Shown in pieces: positions 36,194 through 45,663 of a stretch of DNA of 64,000 nt (positions are counted from its first letter, which is position 1; the number at the start of each line of letters is the position of its first letter). Source of the stretch: Xylophilus sp. GOD-11R (GTDB lineage Bacteria; Pseudomonadota; Gammaproteobacteria; Burkholderiales; Burkholderiaceae_C); the NCBI RefSeq assembly GCF_033546935.1, contig NZ_CP137854.1, forward strand, positions 930,001 through 994,000, read 5' to 3'. The notes beneath the pieces were generated by a model that did not search any database, was not told where the DNA came from, and worked only from the letters and a program-made list of their open reading frames with translations. Both the position numbers and the translations under genes were made by a program.

Positions 36194-37387
36194 ATGGCCC
36201 ACGCACCACAAATCCGCATCCCCGCGACCTACATGCGCGGCGGCACCAGCAAGGGCGTGTTCTTTCGCCTGCAGGACCTGCCCGAGGCTGCGCAGCAGCC
36301 CGGCCGCGCGCGCGACGAACTGCTGCTGCGCGTGATCGGCAGTCCCGACCCCTACGGCAAGCAGATCGACGGCATGGGCGCGGCCACGTCGAGCACCAGC
36401 AAGACGGTGATCCTGTCGAAGAGCGAGCGGCCCGACCACGACGTCGACTACCTCTTCGGCCAGGTCTCCATCGACCAGCCTTTCGTCGACTGGAGCGGCA
36501 ACTGCGGCAACCTCTCGGCCGCCGTCGGGCCCTTCGCCATCAGCAATGGCCTGGTCGATGCGGCCCGCGTCCCGCGCGACGGCACGGCGGTCGTGCGCAT
36601 CTGGCAGGCCAACATCGGCAAGACCATCGTCGCCCACGTTCCCATCACCGACGGCCAGGTCCAGGAAACCGGCGACTTCGAACTGGACGGCGTGACCTTT
36701 CCGGCCGCCGAAGTCGCGCTCGAATTCATCGACCCGGCCGACGAAGGCGATGGCGACGGGGGCGGTGCGATGTTCCCCACCGGCAAACTGATCGACGAAC
36801 TCGACGTGCCGGGCGTCGGCACGCTGCAGGCTACGCTCATCAACGCCGGCATCCCGACGATCTTTCTGAACGCCGACGCCATCGGCTACACCGGCACCGA
36901 ACTGCAGGACGTGATCAACGGCGACCCGACAGCGCTGGCGAAGTTCGAAACCATCCGCGCGCACGGCGCGGTGCGCATGGGCCTGATCGGCCACGTCGAC
37001 GAAGCCGCCCGGCGTCAACACACGCCCAAGGTCGCGTTCGTGGCGCGACCGGCGGGCTATGCGGCATCGAGCGGGAAGGCCGTCGCGGCCGGCGATGTGG
37101 ATCTGCTCGTGCGTGCCATGTCGATGGGCAAGCTGCACCACGCGATGATGGGCACGGCGGCGGTGGCCATCGGCACGGCGGCCGCCATTCCGGGAACACT
37201 GGTCAACCTGGCCGCGGGCGGCGGCGAACGCAACAGCGTGCGTTTCGGCCATCCCTCGGGCACCTTGCGTGTGGGCGCCGAAGCCACCGTGGTTGATGGC
37301 CAATGGGTGGTCACCAAGGCCTTGATGAGCCGCAGTGCCCGGGTGTTGATGGAAGGCTTCGTCCGCGTGCCCGCGACTGGCTGCTGA
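36194..37387 (+). CDS. prpF: 2-Methylaconitate isomerase PrpF
   Basis: The product is 397 aa. The N terminus IPATYMRGGTSKGVFFRLQD and the SWNCGN-like segment DWSGNCGNLSAAVGPFAI (catalytic Cys region) are diagnostic of PrpF, which has a diaminopimelate epimerase fold. It isomerises the AcnD product so that aconitase can hydrate it to 2-methylisocitrate. No methylisocitrate lyase gene (prpB) follows; the next gene is a tiny ORF on the other strand, so prpB must be elsewhere. Confidence 0.95.
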   Translation: MAHAPQIRIPATYMRGGTSKGVFFRLQDLPEAAQQPGRARDELLLRVIGSPDPYGKQIDGMGAATSSTSKTVILSKSERPDHDVDYLFGQVSIDQPFVDWSGNCGNLSAAVGPFAISNGLVDAARVPRDGTAVVRIWQANIGKTIVAHVPITDGQVQETGDFELDGVTFPAAEVALEFIDPADEGDGDGGGAMFPTGKLIDELDVPGVGTLQATLINAGIPTIFLNADAIGYTGTELQDVINGDPTALAKFETIRAHGAVRMGLIGHVDEAARRQHTPKVAFVARPAGYAASSGKAVAAGDVDLLVRAMSMGKLHHAMMGTAAVAIGTAAAIPGTLVNLAAGGGERNSVRFGHPSGTLRVGAEATVVDGQWVVTKALMSRSARVLMEGFVRVPATGC

Positions 37388-37414
37388 TGCCGCCGGCTTG
37401 ACGGCGACATGGTT

Positions 37415-37612
37415 TCAGCGGTTCAGCTGGGCAGCCCGGCAACGCAGCACAATCGTCAGCAGCATGCCCAGACCGGCCACGACGAGCGCCGGGGTCGACC
37501 AGGTGCCGTCGTCCGAGAGCGTCTGCGCGGCCCCGCTGCTGAGGAAGACCGAGGCCGCCGAAACCGCCGAAGCACTCAGCGTCATCAAGAGAATCGGCAC
37601 CAGGTATTTCAT
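37415..37612 (-). CDS. Possible small membrane protein
   Basis: The frame encodes 65 aa, with a signal-like N terminus (KYLVPILLMTLSASAVSAAS) and a second hydrophobic stretch near residues 42-58 ending in basic residues. It has no convincing ribosome-binding site and no recognised family. It is the only sensible frame in the 354-bp gap between prpF and the UDP-glucose dehydrogenase gene. Confidence 0.4.
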   Translation of the reverse strand: MKYLVPILLMTLSASAVSAASVFLSSGAAQTLSDDGTWSTPALVVAGLGMLLTIVLRCRAAQLNR

Positions 37613-37741
37613 TTCGGGTCGCTCCGCATCAACACTGGGGAAGCCTCCGAAATACGCGAGGCATCAAAGACCCATTCTGAGATGCGGGCACGGCGGCGGG
37701 CAATAGTCAGGCCAGACTAAGCCGCCGCGTTGCACGCTAAT

Positions 37742-39079
37742 TCACCGTCGACCGATGGAGAGGTAGTCGATGCCCGAAGCGCGGATCAGTTCCGGGTCGT
37801 AGAGATTGCGCCCGTCAAACACGACGCGGTCCTTGAGTGCGTCACGCATCGCTTCGAAGTCCGGCGTGCGGAACTCCTTCCACTCGGTGATGATGACCAG
37901 CGCGTCCGCACCCTCCAGCGCGTCGCTGGCCGACTTGGCGAAAACCAGTCCTTTGTGCGGGGTGTCATCGGCAGCACGCAGTACGCGAGCCGCTTCTTCT
38001 GCCGCGACCGGATCGTAGGCGCGAACATGGGCGCCCATGCCCAGCAAGGCCTCGATCACCACGCGGCTTGGCGCCTCGCGCATGTCATCCGTATTGGGCT
38101 TGAAAGCCAGGCCCCACATGGCAAAGGTCTTGCCCTTCAGATCCACGCCGTAACGTGCGGTGATCTTATTCACCAGCACCTGCTTCTGCGCGTCGTTCAC
38201 CGCCTCTACCGCATCGAGCATGAGGGAGGGCTCGCCGGCCTCGGCCGCGATGCGGATCAGCGCCTTGACATCCTTGGGAAAGCAGGAGCCGCCATAACCG
38301 GCGCCCGGGTAGAGGAACTGCGTGCCTATGCGCGGATCGCTGCCGATGCCCACGCGTACCAGTTCGATATCGGCGCCGAGACGCTCCGCCAGCCGAGACA
38401 ACTCGTTCATGAAGCTGATGCGGGTCGCGAGCATCGCGTTGGCGGCGTACTTGGTGAACTCGGCGCTGCGAACGTCCATCACCAGCATGCGGTCACGATT
38501 GCGAACGAAGGGTTGGTAGAGGGAACGCAGCAGCAGGATCGCCCGTTCGTCCTCGGCGCCCACGACCACGCGATCCGGTCGCATGAAGTCGGCGACGGCT
38601 GCGCCTTCCTTGAGGAATTCGGGGTTCGAGGCAACGGCAAACTCGACCTTCACCCCGCGTTTGTCGAGCTCTGCCTGGATGGCAGCCTTGACCTTGTCCG
38701 CCGTACCCACCGGTACCGTGCTCTTGTCGATGACGACCTTGTAATCGGTCATGGTTCTGCCGATGCTTCGCGCCGCTGCGAGCACGTATTGCAGGTCGGC
38801 AGATCCATCTTCGTCTGGAGGAGTACCGACCGCGATGAACTGAAGCGTTCCGTGGACGACGGCTGCTTCGACATCGGTGGTGAATTCCAGTCGTCCGGCA
38901 TGCGCATTGGCGCGCACGATCTCCTGCAGTCCCGGCTCGTATATTGGAATGCCGCCGGCGTTGAGCATGTCGATCTTGCGCGGGTCGACGTCCAGGCAAA
39001 GGACGTGGTTACCCATTTCAGCCAGACAAGCGCCAGTCACGAGCCCGACATATCCGCTACCGATGACGGTAATTTTCAA
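37742..39079 (-). CDS. ugd: UDP-glucose 6-dehydrogenase
   Basis: The product is 445 aa. The start is TTG at 39077-39079: it gives (M)[20 protein letters not shown], the exact family N terminus, and lies 7 bp after a perfect GGGAGGT (39087-39093). The Rossmann NAD motif is GSGYVG. The catalytic Cys is in [17 protein letters not shown], and the C-terminal part has the UDP-binding domain ([18 protein letters not shown]). It oxidises UDP-glucose to UDP-glucuronate for polysaccharide synthesis. Its likely partner, a UDP-glucuronate epimerase, survives only as a pseudogene at 42694-43068. Confidence 0.95.
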   Translation of the reverse strand: MKITVIGSGYVGLVTGACLAEMGNHVLCLDVDPRKIDMLNAGGIPIYEPGLQEIVRANAHAGRLEFTTDVEAAVVHGTLQFIAVGTPPDEDGSADLQYVLAAARSIGRTMTDYKVVIDKSTVPVGTADKVKAAIQAELDKRGVKVEFAVASNPEFLKEGAAVADFMRPDRVVVGAEDERAILLLRSLYQPFVRNRDRMLVMDVRSAEFTKYAANAMLATRISFMNELSRLAERLGADIELVRVGIGSDPRIGTQFLYPGAGYGGSCFPKDVKALIRIAAEAGEPSLMLDAVEAVNDAQKQVLVNKITARYGVDLKGKTFAMWGLAFKPNTDDMREAPSRVVIEALLGMGAHVRAYDPVAAEEAARVLRAADDTPHKGLVFAKSASDALEGADALVIITEWKEFRTPDFEAMRDALKDRVVFDGRNLYDPELIRASGIDYLSIGRR

Positions 39080-39785
39080 TTTGAATACCTCCCTAAAGTT
39101 GGCTGTTAATACCATGGCAGTCGACGCGGCCAGGTTCGAAGAGGCCGGCTGCACTCGGCCCGCTTCGATGTCCGATCTCAGCATCGTATAGGACCGGCGA
39201 TTGCGACCGATGACCAGTCTTCATTCCATGCAAGCGATCGGCGAGAGAGGTCAATGTGGCTCCGATCTCGTCTTTGGCCTGCTCGCCGCCGCTGAAGCGC
39301 GGTTCAGTGCGCCAGAGTAAATGTATGCAAGCGCTGGCTTTCGATTTTGTGGTTTGATAGTGTTGGAAGAAGCCGGACCGACTCTTGCTAGCACCAATCG
39401 TGCAAGCAAAAAAAGTAGATTCGAATCATTTTTTCATTAAAGGTAATCCACCTGTCGCGCTTGCGAAAATTCAATTTTTACGCTTGCACCGCTCGATGAG
39501 GATAGCGTAAACCACCGCCGCCAGATTGGCGACGCGAGGATCGGATGAAGTATCAAATCGCAGGCCTGACCGGCTCGATCGGTTAACATGAACCAAACAT
39601 CCGCTCCATCCTCGAGCGGCGGTCCGCGAGGGCCCTTCTTTTCCACGTCGACCCAACCGGCGGCAGCAAGTGGTCCAGTCTTTTAAGTTATTGGTATGTT
39701 TTATTCTGCATTAATTCATTGTCACCCTTGTGCAACGCAGCGCTAACGCGCTGTCATATTCGGTGTACTGAAAAATAGGCTGCTA
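39080..39785. other. 706-bp AT-rich gap without a convincing gene
   Basis: This stretch between ugd and the first glycosyltransferase holds the ugd promoter region and otherwise only broken frames. One minus-strand frame ends SDPRVANLAAVVYAILIERC (about 39484-39555) and has protein-like composition, so a degenerate gene is possible, but nothing can be identified. Base composition drops sharply compared with the left half of the window. Confidence 0.5.
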
Positions 39786-40754
39786 ATGATTGGGTCGATA
39801 ACAATCGTCGCTCCTTTGTATAACAAAAGAGATTGTACCGGGATGCCAATAAGGTCGGCTGCGGAGCAGGAATGCAATCCTGTGGGGGGAATTGTTGACG
39901 ACGACGGATCCACTGGTGGCAACTCGGCGATCATTCATGCTCTCAGCCTAACCGGAGCCAGCTTGATCACACAGGAAAGCGGTGTCGTGTCAGGCGCGCG
40001 TAACTACGGTCTTGCAGAAGTTCGGAAAGAATGGTTCGTCTCTCTCGATTCTGACGATATCCTTCACTGGAGTTTTTTGACCGAAATCTCCCGCCTGGTG
40101 GGCGCGCATTTGGCATTGCACATGCTGGCGACCACGTATATCAGTGCTGAAGTCGGAAATATTGATTCGGATAACTGCGAGGAGAGTCCGCGCGATCACG
40201 CCATCGAAATCGTGAATACATTGCCGGCGCGTTGGATTCACGGTGCGAGCTTTTACACGAGTTCTCTTGCCGTTCGAGTATCGGCATTGCGTGCGTTGGG
40301 CGCTCAAATTCCGGTCGGTGAATACCGTGGCGAAGATGCGGATGTCTGGTGTCGGCTTGCCGAGCAAAATCCTGTGCCTCTCGGTCATGTCCCGCTTGTC
40401 ACGCGTGTATGGACTAAAAGTAACCTTCCATTTTTCGCGGCGAGGTCAAGGGACTGTTCCAGTCCGGATTTCATTACAAGAATGATTGCGCGAGTCGACC
40501 GCCAATCCCCGAGCCTGACTTCGGCCCAGCGCCAATCGTTGACGAAAGATGATCGGTACCATTGGGTTTCTTTGGCCCGTGTCGCAATTTCAGACGGGAA
40601 CCGGGCACAGGCGCTCGCACCGCTGGGCAAGGCCCGCACTTGTGGCTTGCATCGCCGATGGTGCGTTACGGCGGTCATGGCGTGCCTGATTCCACGGGGA
40701 CCGGTTTACGGCTGGCCGCATTGGCGCAAGCGACGCCGCATGATCATCAAATAA
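39786..40754 (+). CDS. Family 2 glycosyltransferase
   Basis: The product is 322 aa. The N terminus ITIVAPLYNKRDC and the DxD region FVSLDSDDILHWSF (about residues 82-95) are those of GT-A glycosyltransferases. The first nucleotide-binding motif reads VDDDGSTGG instead of the usual VDDGSTDG. EYRGEDADVWCRLAEQNP is the expected acceptor-side ED motif. It should transfer a sugar from a nucleotide donor during exopolysaccharide assembly; the sugar is unknown. There is no clear ribosome-binding site. It is the first of three closely spaced plus-strand genes (10- and 17-bp gaps). Confidence 0.8.
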   Translation: MIGSITIVAPLYNKRDCTGMPIRSAAEQECNPVGGIVDDDGSTGGNSAIIHALSLTGASLITQESGVVSGARNYGLAEVRKEWFVSLDSDDILHWSFLTEISRLVGAHLALHMLATTYISAEVGNIDSDNCEESPRDHAIEIVNTLPARWIHGASFYTSSLAVRVSALRALGAQIPVGEYRGEDADVWCRLAEQNPVPLGHVPLVTRVWTKSNLPFFAARSRDCSSPDFITRMIARVDRQSPSLTSAQRQSLTKDDRYHWVSLARVAISDGNRAQALAPLGKARTCGLHRRWCVTAVMACLIPRGPVYGWPHWRKRRRMIIK

Positions 40755-40764
40755 AGTTTCGCCC

Positions 40765-41298
40765 GTGAAAAACAGATCTATCATTGCCGACGATTTTCAT
40801 GTTGCCCGCGAAGGGTTGCTGACGCTAGGGTTCTGGGCGCTTGCTGTTTATCGATTCGGTCGCCTTCGATTCAAATTCAAGTCGAAGCCGATCCGCATGG
40901 TGTTGGGAGCCATACATCTTATCCTGGCCAAGATGGCCGAGATAGTGTGTGGCGTGACCATTGGTGTGTCCGCCCGAATCGGACGAAGACTGACCATAGA
41001 GCACTCGGGAGCCATCGTGATTCATGGTAATGCAGTCATCGGCGATGACTGCATCATCAGACAGGGCGTAACCATCGGGAATAAAAGGCTCGACGATCCT
41101 TTCGGCGCACCTGTGTTGGGAAATCGGGTGAATGTGGGGGCTGGTGCCAAGATTCTCGGGCGCGTCGTCATCGGCGACGATGTCGATATAGGAGCCAATG
41201 CCGTGGTTACAAAAGATGTGCCGGCCAATTGCTTGGCAGTCGGCGTGCCGGCAAAAATCATCGAGAAATCGCCGCCTGTTACTAAATCTGCCTCCTGA
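40765..41298 (+). CDS. Hexapeptide-repeat acetyltransferase (serine acetyltransferase-like)
   Basis: The product is 177 aa. Residues about 60-165 are left-handed beta-helix hexapeptide repeats (IGVSARIGRRLTIEHSGAIV, IGDDCIIRQGVTIG, VVIGDDVDIGANAVVTKDVP), ending in AVGVPAKII as in CysE/WcaB-type enzymes. Lacking the CysE N-terminal domain, it is more likely a sugar or polymer O-acetyltransferase of the exopolysaccharide pathway than a cysteine enzyme. It lies between two glycosyltransferase genes. Confidence 0.82.
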   Translation: MKNRSIIADDFHVAREGLLTLGFWALAVYRFGRLRFKFKSKPIRMVLGAIHLILAKMAEIVCGVTIGVSARIGRRLTIEHSGAIVIHGNAVIGDDCIIRQGVTIGNKRLDDPFGAPVLGNRVNVGAGAKILGRVVIGDDVDIGANAVVTKDVPANCLAVGVPAKIIEKSPPVTKSAS

Positions 41299-41315
41299 CA
41301 ACGACCCGAAATTTC

Positions 41316-42326
41316 ATGGCTGGACCACACAAAGTTTCGATCATCATAAAATGTCTGAACGAAGAAGCTCGGATAGAGCAGGCAATCGAATCCGCCCTGG
41401 AGTCCCTCGCTTCGGTACAAGGTGAGGTGATCCTGGCCGACGCATTGTCGACCGACCGAACAATCGAATTGGCCAGTAAATATCCGATCAGGATCGTGCA
41501 GCTGGTTTCGACCGCCGATCGATCCTGTGGGGCTGGGCCGCAACTTGGCTACCAGCACTCGACGGGTGAGTACGTCTACGTGTTGGATGCAGACATGATC
41601 CTGCACCGTCGCTTCATCGACGCGGCTGTAACGTTTCTTGATTCGCATCCTGACGTTGCCGCAGTCGGCGGAATGATCAACGAGCGCAATATCGAAAGCC
41701 TGGAATACATTGCGCGGGTCAAGCGAAATTCCGCCCATATGGCGGCCGGCGAGGTTGATCGTCTCGATATGGGTGGGCTGTACAGGAGAACCGCCGTGGA
41801 GGCGGCCGGATACCTGTCCAACAAACTCCTCCACAGTTATGAGGAGCTAGACCTCGCCGTTCGTCTGAGAGTCATGGGCTGGACCATTCACAGAATTGCA
41901 GAGGTATCCGCCGATCATTTCGGGCACGACAAAAACCCGTATGCCTTGTTAAAAAACCGTTGGAAAACAAAATACATCAACGGCGCAGGCGAAATAATCA
42001 GGTATTCGTTCGGAAAGCCATGGCAATCACTTCTGCTTCGGTCCTTGCGTGAAGCTTGGCTTTACGCAGCATTCGCTGCATGGAATCTTTTTATGGTGGG
42101 TGTCTTGACCTATCAAGTGATTTTTAATTTCAGTTCGTTCTTCTCTGCTTTGGCAGTTTTGGGTTTTGCACTGCCTTTTGCAGTTTTAGCCTTCAAGAAA
42201 AAAAGCCTCAACGCTGGAGGCTATGCCTATGTTTCAATGTTGATGAGTACCCTCGGTACGCTGAGAGGCCTTGCTTTTTCGCCCAGACAAAGTAGCCCAA
42301 ATGTCTCCAGTCAAGTCATCCAGTAA
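41316..42326 (+). CDS. Family 2 glycosyltransferase with C-terminal membrane helices
   Basis: The product is 336 aa. The GT-A core is well conserved: VSIIIKCLNEEARIEQAIES at the start, the donor-site ADALSTDRTIELA, the DxD motif VLDADMILH, and the acceptor-side SYEELDLAVRLRVMGWTI. Two or three hydrophobic helices near residues 240-300 would hold it at the inner membrane. Spacing is tight to the acetyltransferase gene upstream. Downstream lies degenerate DNA, so this is the last intact gene of the plus-strand run. Confidence 0.85.
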   Translation: MAGPHKVSIIIKCLNEEARIEQAIESALESLASVQGEVILADALSTDRTIELASKYPIRIVQLVSTADRSCGAGPQLGYQHSTGEYVYVLDADMILHRRFIDAAVTFLDSHPDVAAVGGMINERNIESLEYIARVKRNSAHMAAGEVDRLDMGGLYRRTAVEAAGYLSNKLLHSYEELDLAVRLRVMGWTIHRIAEVSADHFGHDKNPYALLKNRWKTKYINGAGEIIRYSFGKPWQSLLLRSLREAWLYAAFAAWNLFMVGVLTYQVIFNFSSFFSALAVLGFALPFAVLAFKKKSLNAGGYAYVSMLMSTLGTLRGLAFSPRQSSPNVSSQVIQ

Positions 42327-42693
42327 TAATGACGAAGAATCGGAGCGGGTTTGTCATTGGTAGCGGAAGCCAGCTTTTCAAGCTTGGATCGCTAGCCCAT
42401 CTTTGATTGCAAGCAATGCCCGAGAAGGTGATTTATGCCAAAGGGGGGCCATGCGATCTATGAGGCGGAGCGTCTGCTGCGCTGGCGCGGCTATCTGCCG
42501 GATGGTGGGGCCATCCATTTTCTTGCTTGCAGTGCGTCATCATTCGCGCGAAGCCGTTTTCGGGCTCGGATTTCTCGGCCCCGAGACGCCGCGTCCGAAT
42601 TTCTGGAGCTGAAGTATTCGAACACGGCGGCCAACCCGACGTCTGGATTTCGTTTGTCGAAGCCAGTTCAGTATTTCCTGTCAGCATTCACCG
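42327..42693. other. Gene-free degenerate stretch upstream of the epimerase pseudogene
   Basis: About 370 bp contain only short broken frames on both strands with no RBS. I recognise no homology. The stretch may be debris from the same deletion that truncated the epimerase. Confidence 0.45.
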
Positions 42694-43068
42694 TTGTTAA
42701 GAAACGTTCATCTCGCCGCGCAACCTAGCGTACGATATTCCATTACGCATCCTCATGCGTATGCGAAGGATAGTCTGGTTGCTTTCCTTAGTATTCTAAA
42801 GCGCTGTCGTGACATTCAGGTACAGCATCTGATTTACGCAAGCTCCTCAAGCGTGTCTGGCGGAAATGCCAAAGTGCCGTTTTTTATCCGCTAGTTGGAG
42901 CGAGCGCTAGGGCGTACAGCCATCAAGAATATTTTTCCGATGCAGGCAAGTGACGTAGTCGCAACATCGGCGGACCCGTCAAAACTTAAGAAATGGACCG
43001 ATTTTAAACCGGTTACGCCACTTACCGAGGACGTCGAAAAAGTTGTCTGGTATAAAGACTATTGCGGC
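42694..43068 (+). pseudogene. UDP-glucuronate 4-epimerase, deleted remnant
   Basis: Two pieces of one SDR epimerase lie back to back in the same frame. The first (to the TAG at 42892-42894) reads HLAAQPSVRYSITHPHAYA and HLIYASSSSVSGGNAKVPF, the middle of a CapI/LspL-type epimerase (the usual SSVYGG is now SSVSGG). The second, directly after it, reads ALGRTAIKNIFPMQASDV and KKWTDFKPVTPLTEDVEK, the extreme C terminus. The NAD-binding N terminus (about 70 residues) and the catalytic core (about 170 residues) are gone. The intact enzyme would convert UDP-glucuronate to UDP-galacturonate, downstream of Ugd. Confidence 0.85.
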
Positions 43069-43160
43069 TGCGCACGACGGCGCCCCAGGCGGTTTTTTCG
43101 ATTTTTTCGAAAAACAGGTCGCTGATTCGTCAAGAACCCATTGATCGTTGAGTTCGAGTG

Positions 43161-43838
43161 CTACTGCGAAGATCCGATAAAGCGATTTCGGAAGCCGCCC
43201 GGCAAACTGGAAACGAGCGCATTTGCGAAGTCGAGCTGCGCTGCGTACGCTGTTGCTGTATTTCCGTCGACCGACGAAACCCGCACCAACATGCCGTCCG
43301 GAATTTGTCCTTTGAACCCATAACTCATCTCTGCAAGTTTTTTACTGATGCCGCCTTGATAATTACGTTCACCCACCACGGTCCAATAGGTCAGCGGTTC
43401 AGGGCGCGGGCCCTGCGTCAGCATCTGGACGGCTCTGACGGGTTTTCCGGCGATTTCAAGCAAAAGCGGCGTTCGATCGATGACCGAGAAACCTTGCGCC
43501 GGGTAGCAGACCTCTGGTTGGTGAAGTTCAAAGCCGTCGCGTTGATCTTTGCCATAGGCTACTGACAGCATTACCGCGTATTGTTTTGAATTGACGTAAA
43601 CCCTTGAAAGTGACTCGCTGTAAATTCTGTCAATTACCTTCTGCCTGCCAGGATCGACAATCAATGATGGAGCTGACGCAACCTCAGTCCAATCACCAAA
43701 TGACGTCGGAATTTCTTTTTTTAAATTTATTGGTTCTTTTGTGGATGCAATATGCATCCGAGGCGTAATTGCCCAAGTCACTGCGGCAGTGGCAAGCATG
43801 GCGCCCATCAGCATGAGGCTTCGCAGAGAGCGTTTCAT
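43161..43838 (-). CDS. epsI: Exosortase-associated protein EpsI
   Basis: The product is 225 aa. Residues about 5-25 are a membrane-anchoring signal helix, and the rest is a DUF3485/EpsI domain (PTSFGDWTEV, VMLSVAYGKDQRDGFELHQP, EVCYPAQGFSV). EpsI is found beside or fused to exosortases; it is thought to assist exosortase function or polymer secretion at the periplasmic face. The start overlaps the xrtB stop as ATGA. The gene ends the minus-strand eps series; beyond its stop lies the epimerase wreck. Confidence 0.92.
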   Translation of the reverse strand: MKRSLRSLMLMGAMLATAAVTWAITPRMHIASTKEPINLKKEIPTSFGDWTEVASAPSLIVDPGRQKVIDRIYSESLSRVYVNSKQYAVMLSVAYGKDQRDGFELHQPEVCYPAQGFSVIDRTPLLLEIAGKPVRAVQMLTQGPRPEPLTYWTVVGERNYQGGISKKLAEMSYGFKGQIPDGMLVRVSSVDGNTATAYAAQLDFANALVSSLPGGFRNRFIGSSQ

Positions 43839-44755
43839 GGCGCAACGTTAGTGGTTTTTTGGAATTTGACGCCTTGTGTCTTCAGTCTGGAAAGTGTTGT
43901 GAGCAAACTATCCAGACCTATGATCAACGCAAGTGCACTGAGAAAAAGTACCATTCCTGCAAAGCCGTGAAGAAATCCTTGGCCTGCTGCATCGCCGAAA
44001 TGGTAGGTTATCAATACCAAACTAGTGACGCGAATCACGTTCGCCGTAAACGAGATTGGAATAATGAGAATCGCTAGGCAAGTATTACGAAATGTCGAGT
44101 CGCGACGAATGATATTTAGGTAAAGCAGCCCGAGCGCTTCCAGTGTCAGCAAGGTATGGAGACCTGCACAGGCGTCGGCCACCAACAGCTTGTATTGGCC
44201 TATTTGCAAGATCACGCCGGTGCGCGAAATGGGATAGCCTAACCAATACAGCACATGCTCCGAGACATACGACACGGCAATCTTCATGGGCATGGTGACC
44301 AGATCCACTACCTGTGATGGTAATGGCACCATGAAAAGCATGAAGAAAAGGCCGAACCACTGCGCTTTCAGTGCGATCGTCCCACGTGTGAGTAGCAGTA
44401 TTGCCGACAGGATCCAGACGAGCGAACCCACTTCAAACAATAATATTCCCTGCGATCTCCCAACGAAATAAAGTGCCAATCCTATAAAGGCAGCAGGCCA
44501 GCCCCAGGCCGATGGTGAGTCATAAGAGCTTTTGACCCACATCTCATCCCATCTTCTGTAAAAAAGCCAACAGCAAATTGCCAGAATCATGGGCCCGTGG
44601 CCTTGCTCTCCCTCAGTCCAAAGCCCTGTCGCGAGTCCAACGAAAGTCGGTAGATAGAGTGCGGCCAGACCGGCAAGCACCGGACCCCAGACCGGCGCGT
44701 GCTCGCGTAAGGCGACGACTCGTGTCGAAACAGGTAATGAAGCTGAAGGGTACAT
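43835..44755 (-). CDS. xrtB: Exosortase B
   Basis: The product is 306 aa and highly hydrophobic, with about eight membrane helices. The catalytic triad of exosortases is visible: Cys196 in LLVADACAGLH, Arg242 in TANVIRVTS and His263 in GQGFLHGFAG. The short N-terminal region and the EpsG/EpsF context identify the XrtB class of betaproteobacterial exopolysaccharide loci. It cleaves PEP-CTERM proteins, such as the one at 50455-51027, at the inner membrane, much as sortases handle LPXTG. It lies between epsG and epsI in one operon. Confidence 0.95.
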   Translation of the reverse strand: MYPSASLPVSTRVVALREHAPVWGPVLAGLAALYLPTFVGLATGLWTEGEQGHGPMILAICCWLFYRRWDEMWVKSSYDSPSAWGWPAAFIGLALYFVGRSQGILLFEVGSLVWILSAILLLTRGTIALKAQWFGLFFMLFMVPLPSQVVDLVTMPMKIAVSYVSEHVLYWLGYPISRTGVILQIGQYKLLVADACAGLHTLLTLEALGLLYLNIIRRDSTFRNTCLAILIIPISFTANVIRVTSLVLITYHFGDAAGQGFLHGFAGMVLFLSALALIIGLDSLLTTLSRLKTQGVKFQKTTNVAP

Positions 44756-44763
44756 GGCCAGCC

Positions 44764-45663
44764 TCAGGAATCGTTCAGGACCGATCCCACCACCGTCGCG
44801 CCAAATTGCTGAAGATTGCGCAGCAACTGGTTCGATTTCGGCAACGATGTCCGATCACGTCGCGCCACCATCAGGGCCGCCCCAGCTCGCACTGCGACGG
44901 TTTCCGCATCCGCGTAGCGCGTTCCGGCCGGGGTGTCCAGAATAATGACGTCAAAATCGTGCCCCAACGTCTGCAGCAGACCGGTGAAAGAGGATCGACC
45001 AAGCAGTTCCTGGGGGTTGGGCGGAGTGGGGCCCGCCGGCAAAACCGACAATCCAAGCAGCGAAGTAATGGGCTTGATGGCGTCCATTCCCGCACGGTCG
45101 GACAACAGACTCGACAACCCGTGGCCGTCGCCGAGCTTGAATAATTTGTGTTGCGACGGATTGCGCAGGTCGGCGTCGATCAAGAGCGTTCGCTCGCCTA
45201 GTTGCGAAAACACGATCGCCAGGTTGGCGGCAAGATAGCTCCGGCCGTCATTTGCTTCGGCACTGACAACAGCCAATGCTTTGCGATTTGCATCACTGTC
45301 AAACCACCGCAGCATCAACTGGCTGCGAAGGGCGCGCAACTGCTCGACCGACGGACTGAACGGCTGATACGCCGCGACAAGCTCCTTGCTCAGCGAGTTA
45401 TCTTCGACTGGCAGATATGGGTAGTCGAATTGATGCGACAGTGCGTGCCGAATGTCGTCCTCGGACAGCAGTCCGAGTCGGATCGCCGCCTCACCGAACC
45501 GCAGGCCTTCGTCCTTTTGGAGCCTCAGGATGCGTTCGGCATTCTCTGGTGTCAGGCGTCCACGGTCGACCAAAATGGCGCCGATGGAACGGCCGGCACC
45601 AGCTGCTCTTGTGCGGAGATTTGAGCCGTTGGGGTCAAGTACTTCAATCGGAGAGTGGTTCAT
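44764..45663 (-). CDS. epsG: Chain-length tyrosine kinase EpsG
   Basis: The product is 299 aa. Residues about 25-85 are a GspE/PilB N-terminal-like domain (SIGAILVDRGRLTPENAERI, GLLSEDDIRHALSHQFDYPY). Residues about 110-299 are a BY-kinase/MinD-like P-loop ATPase, with LLIDADLRNPSQHKLF as Walker A' and VIILDTPAG as Walker B. The P-loop is SAEANDGRSYLAAN, with Arg in the usual Lys place (GRS for GKS). EpsG works with EpsF to control polymer length. Start and stop abut epsF (ATGA overlap) and xrtB (8-bp gap). Confidence 0.92.
   Translation of the reverse strand: MNHSPIEVLDPNGSNLRTRAAGAGRSIGAILVDRGRLTPENAERILRLQKDEGLRFGEAAIRLGLLSEDDIRHALSHQFDYPYLPVEDNSLSKELVAAYQPFSPSVEQLRALRSQLMLRWFDSDANRKALAVVSAEANDGRSYLAANLAIVFSQLGERTLLIDADLRNPSQHKLFKLGDGHGLSSLLSDRAGMDAIKPITSLLGLSVLPAGPTPPNPQELLGRSSFTGLLQTLGHDFDVIILDTPAGTRYADAETVAVRAGAALMVARRDRTSLPKSNQLLRNLQQFGATVVGSVLNDS

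Noticed and set aside
39437..39656. Overlapping minus-strand small frames in the gap after ugd
   Set aside because: Neither has a proper start signal; only a short protein-like stretch is visible, too little to annotate as a gene.
42403..42728. Short frames before the epimerase remnant as real genes
   Set aside because: No ribosome-binding site, no family, and the area is evidently degenerate.
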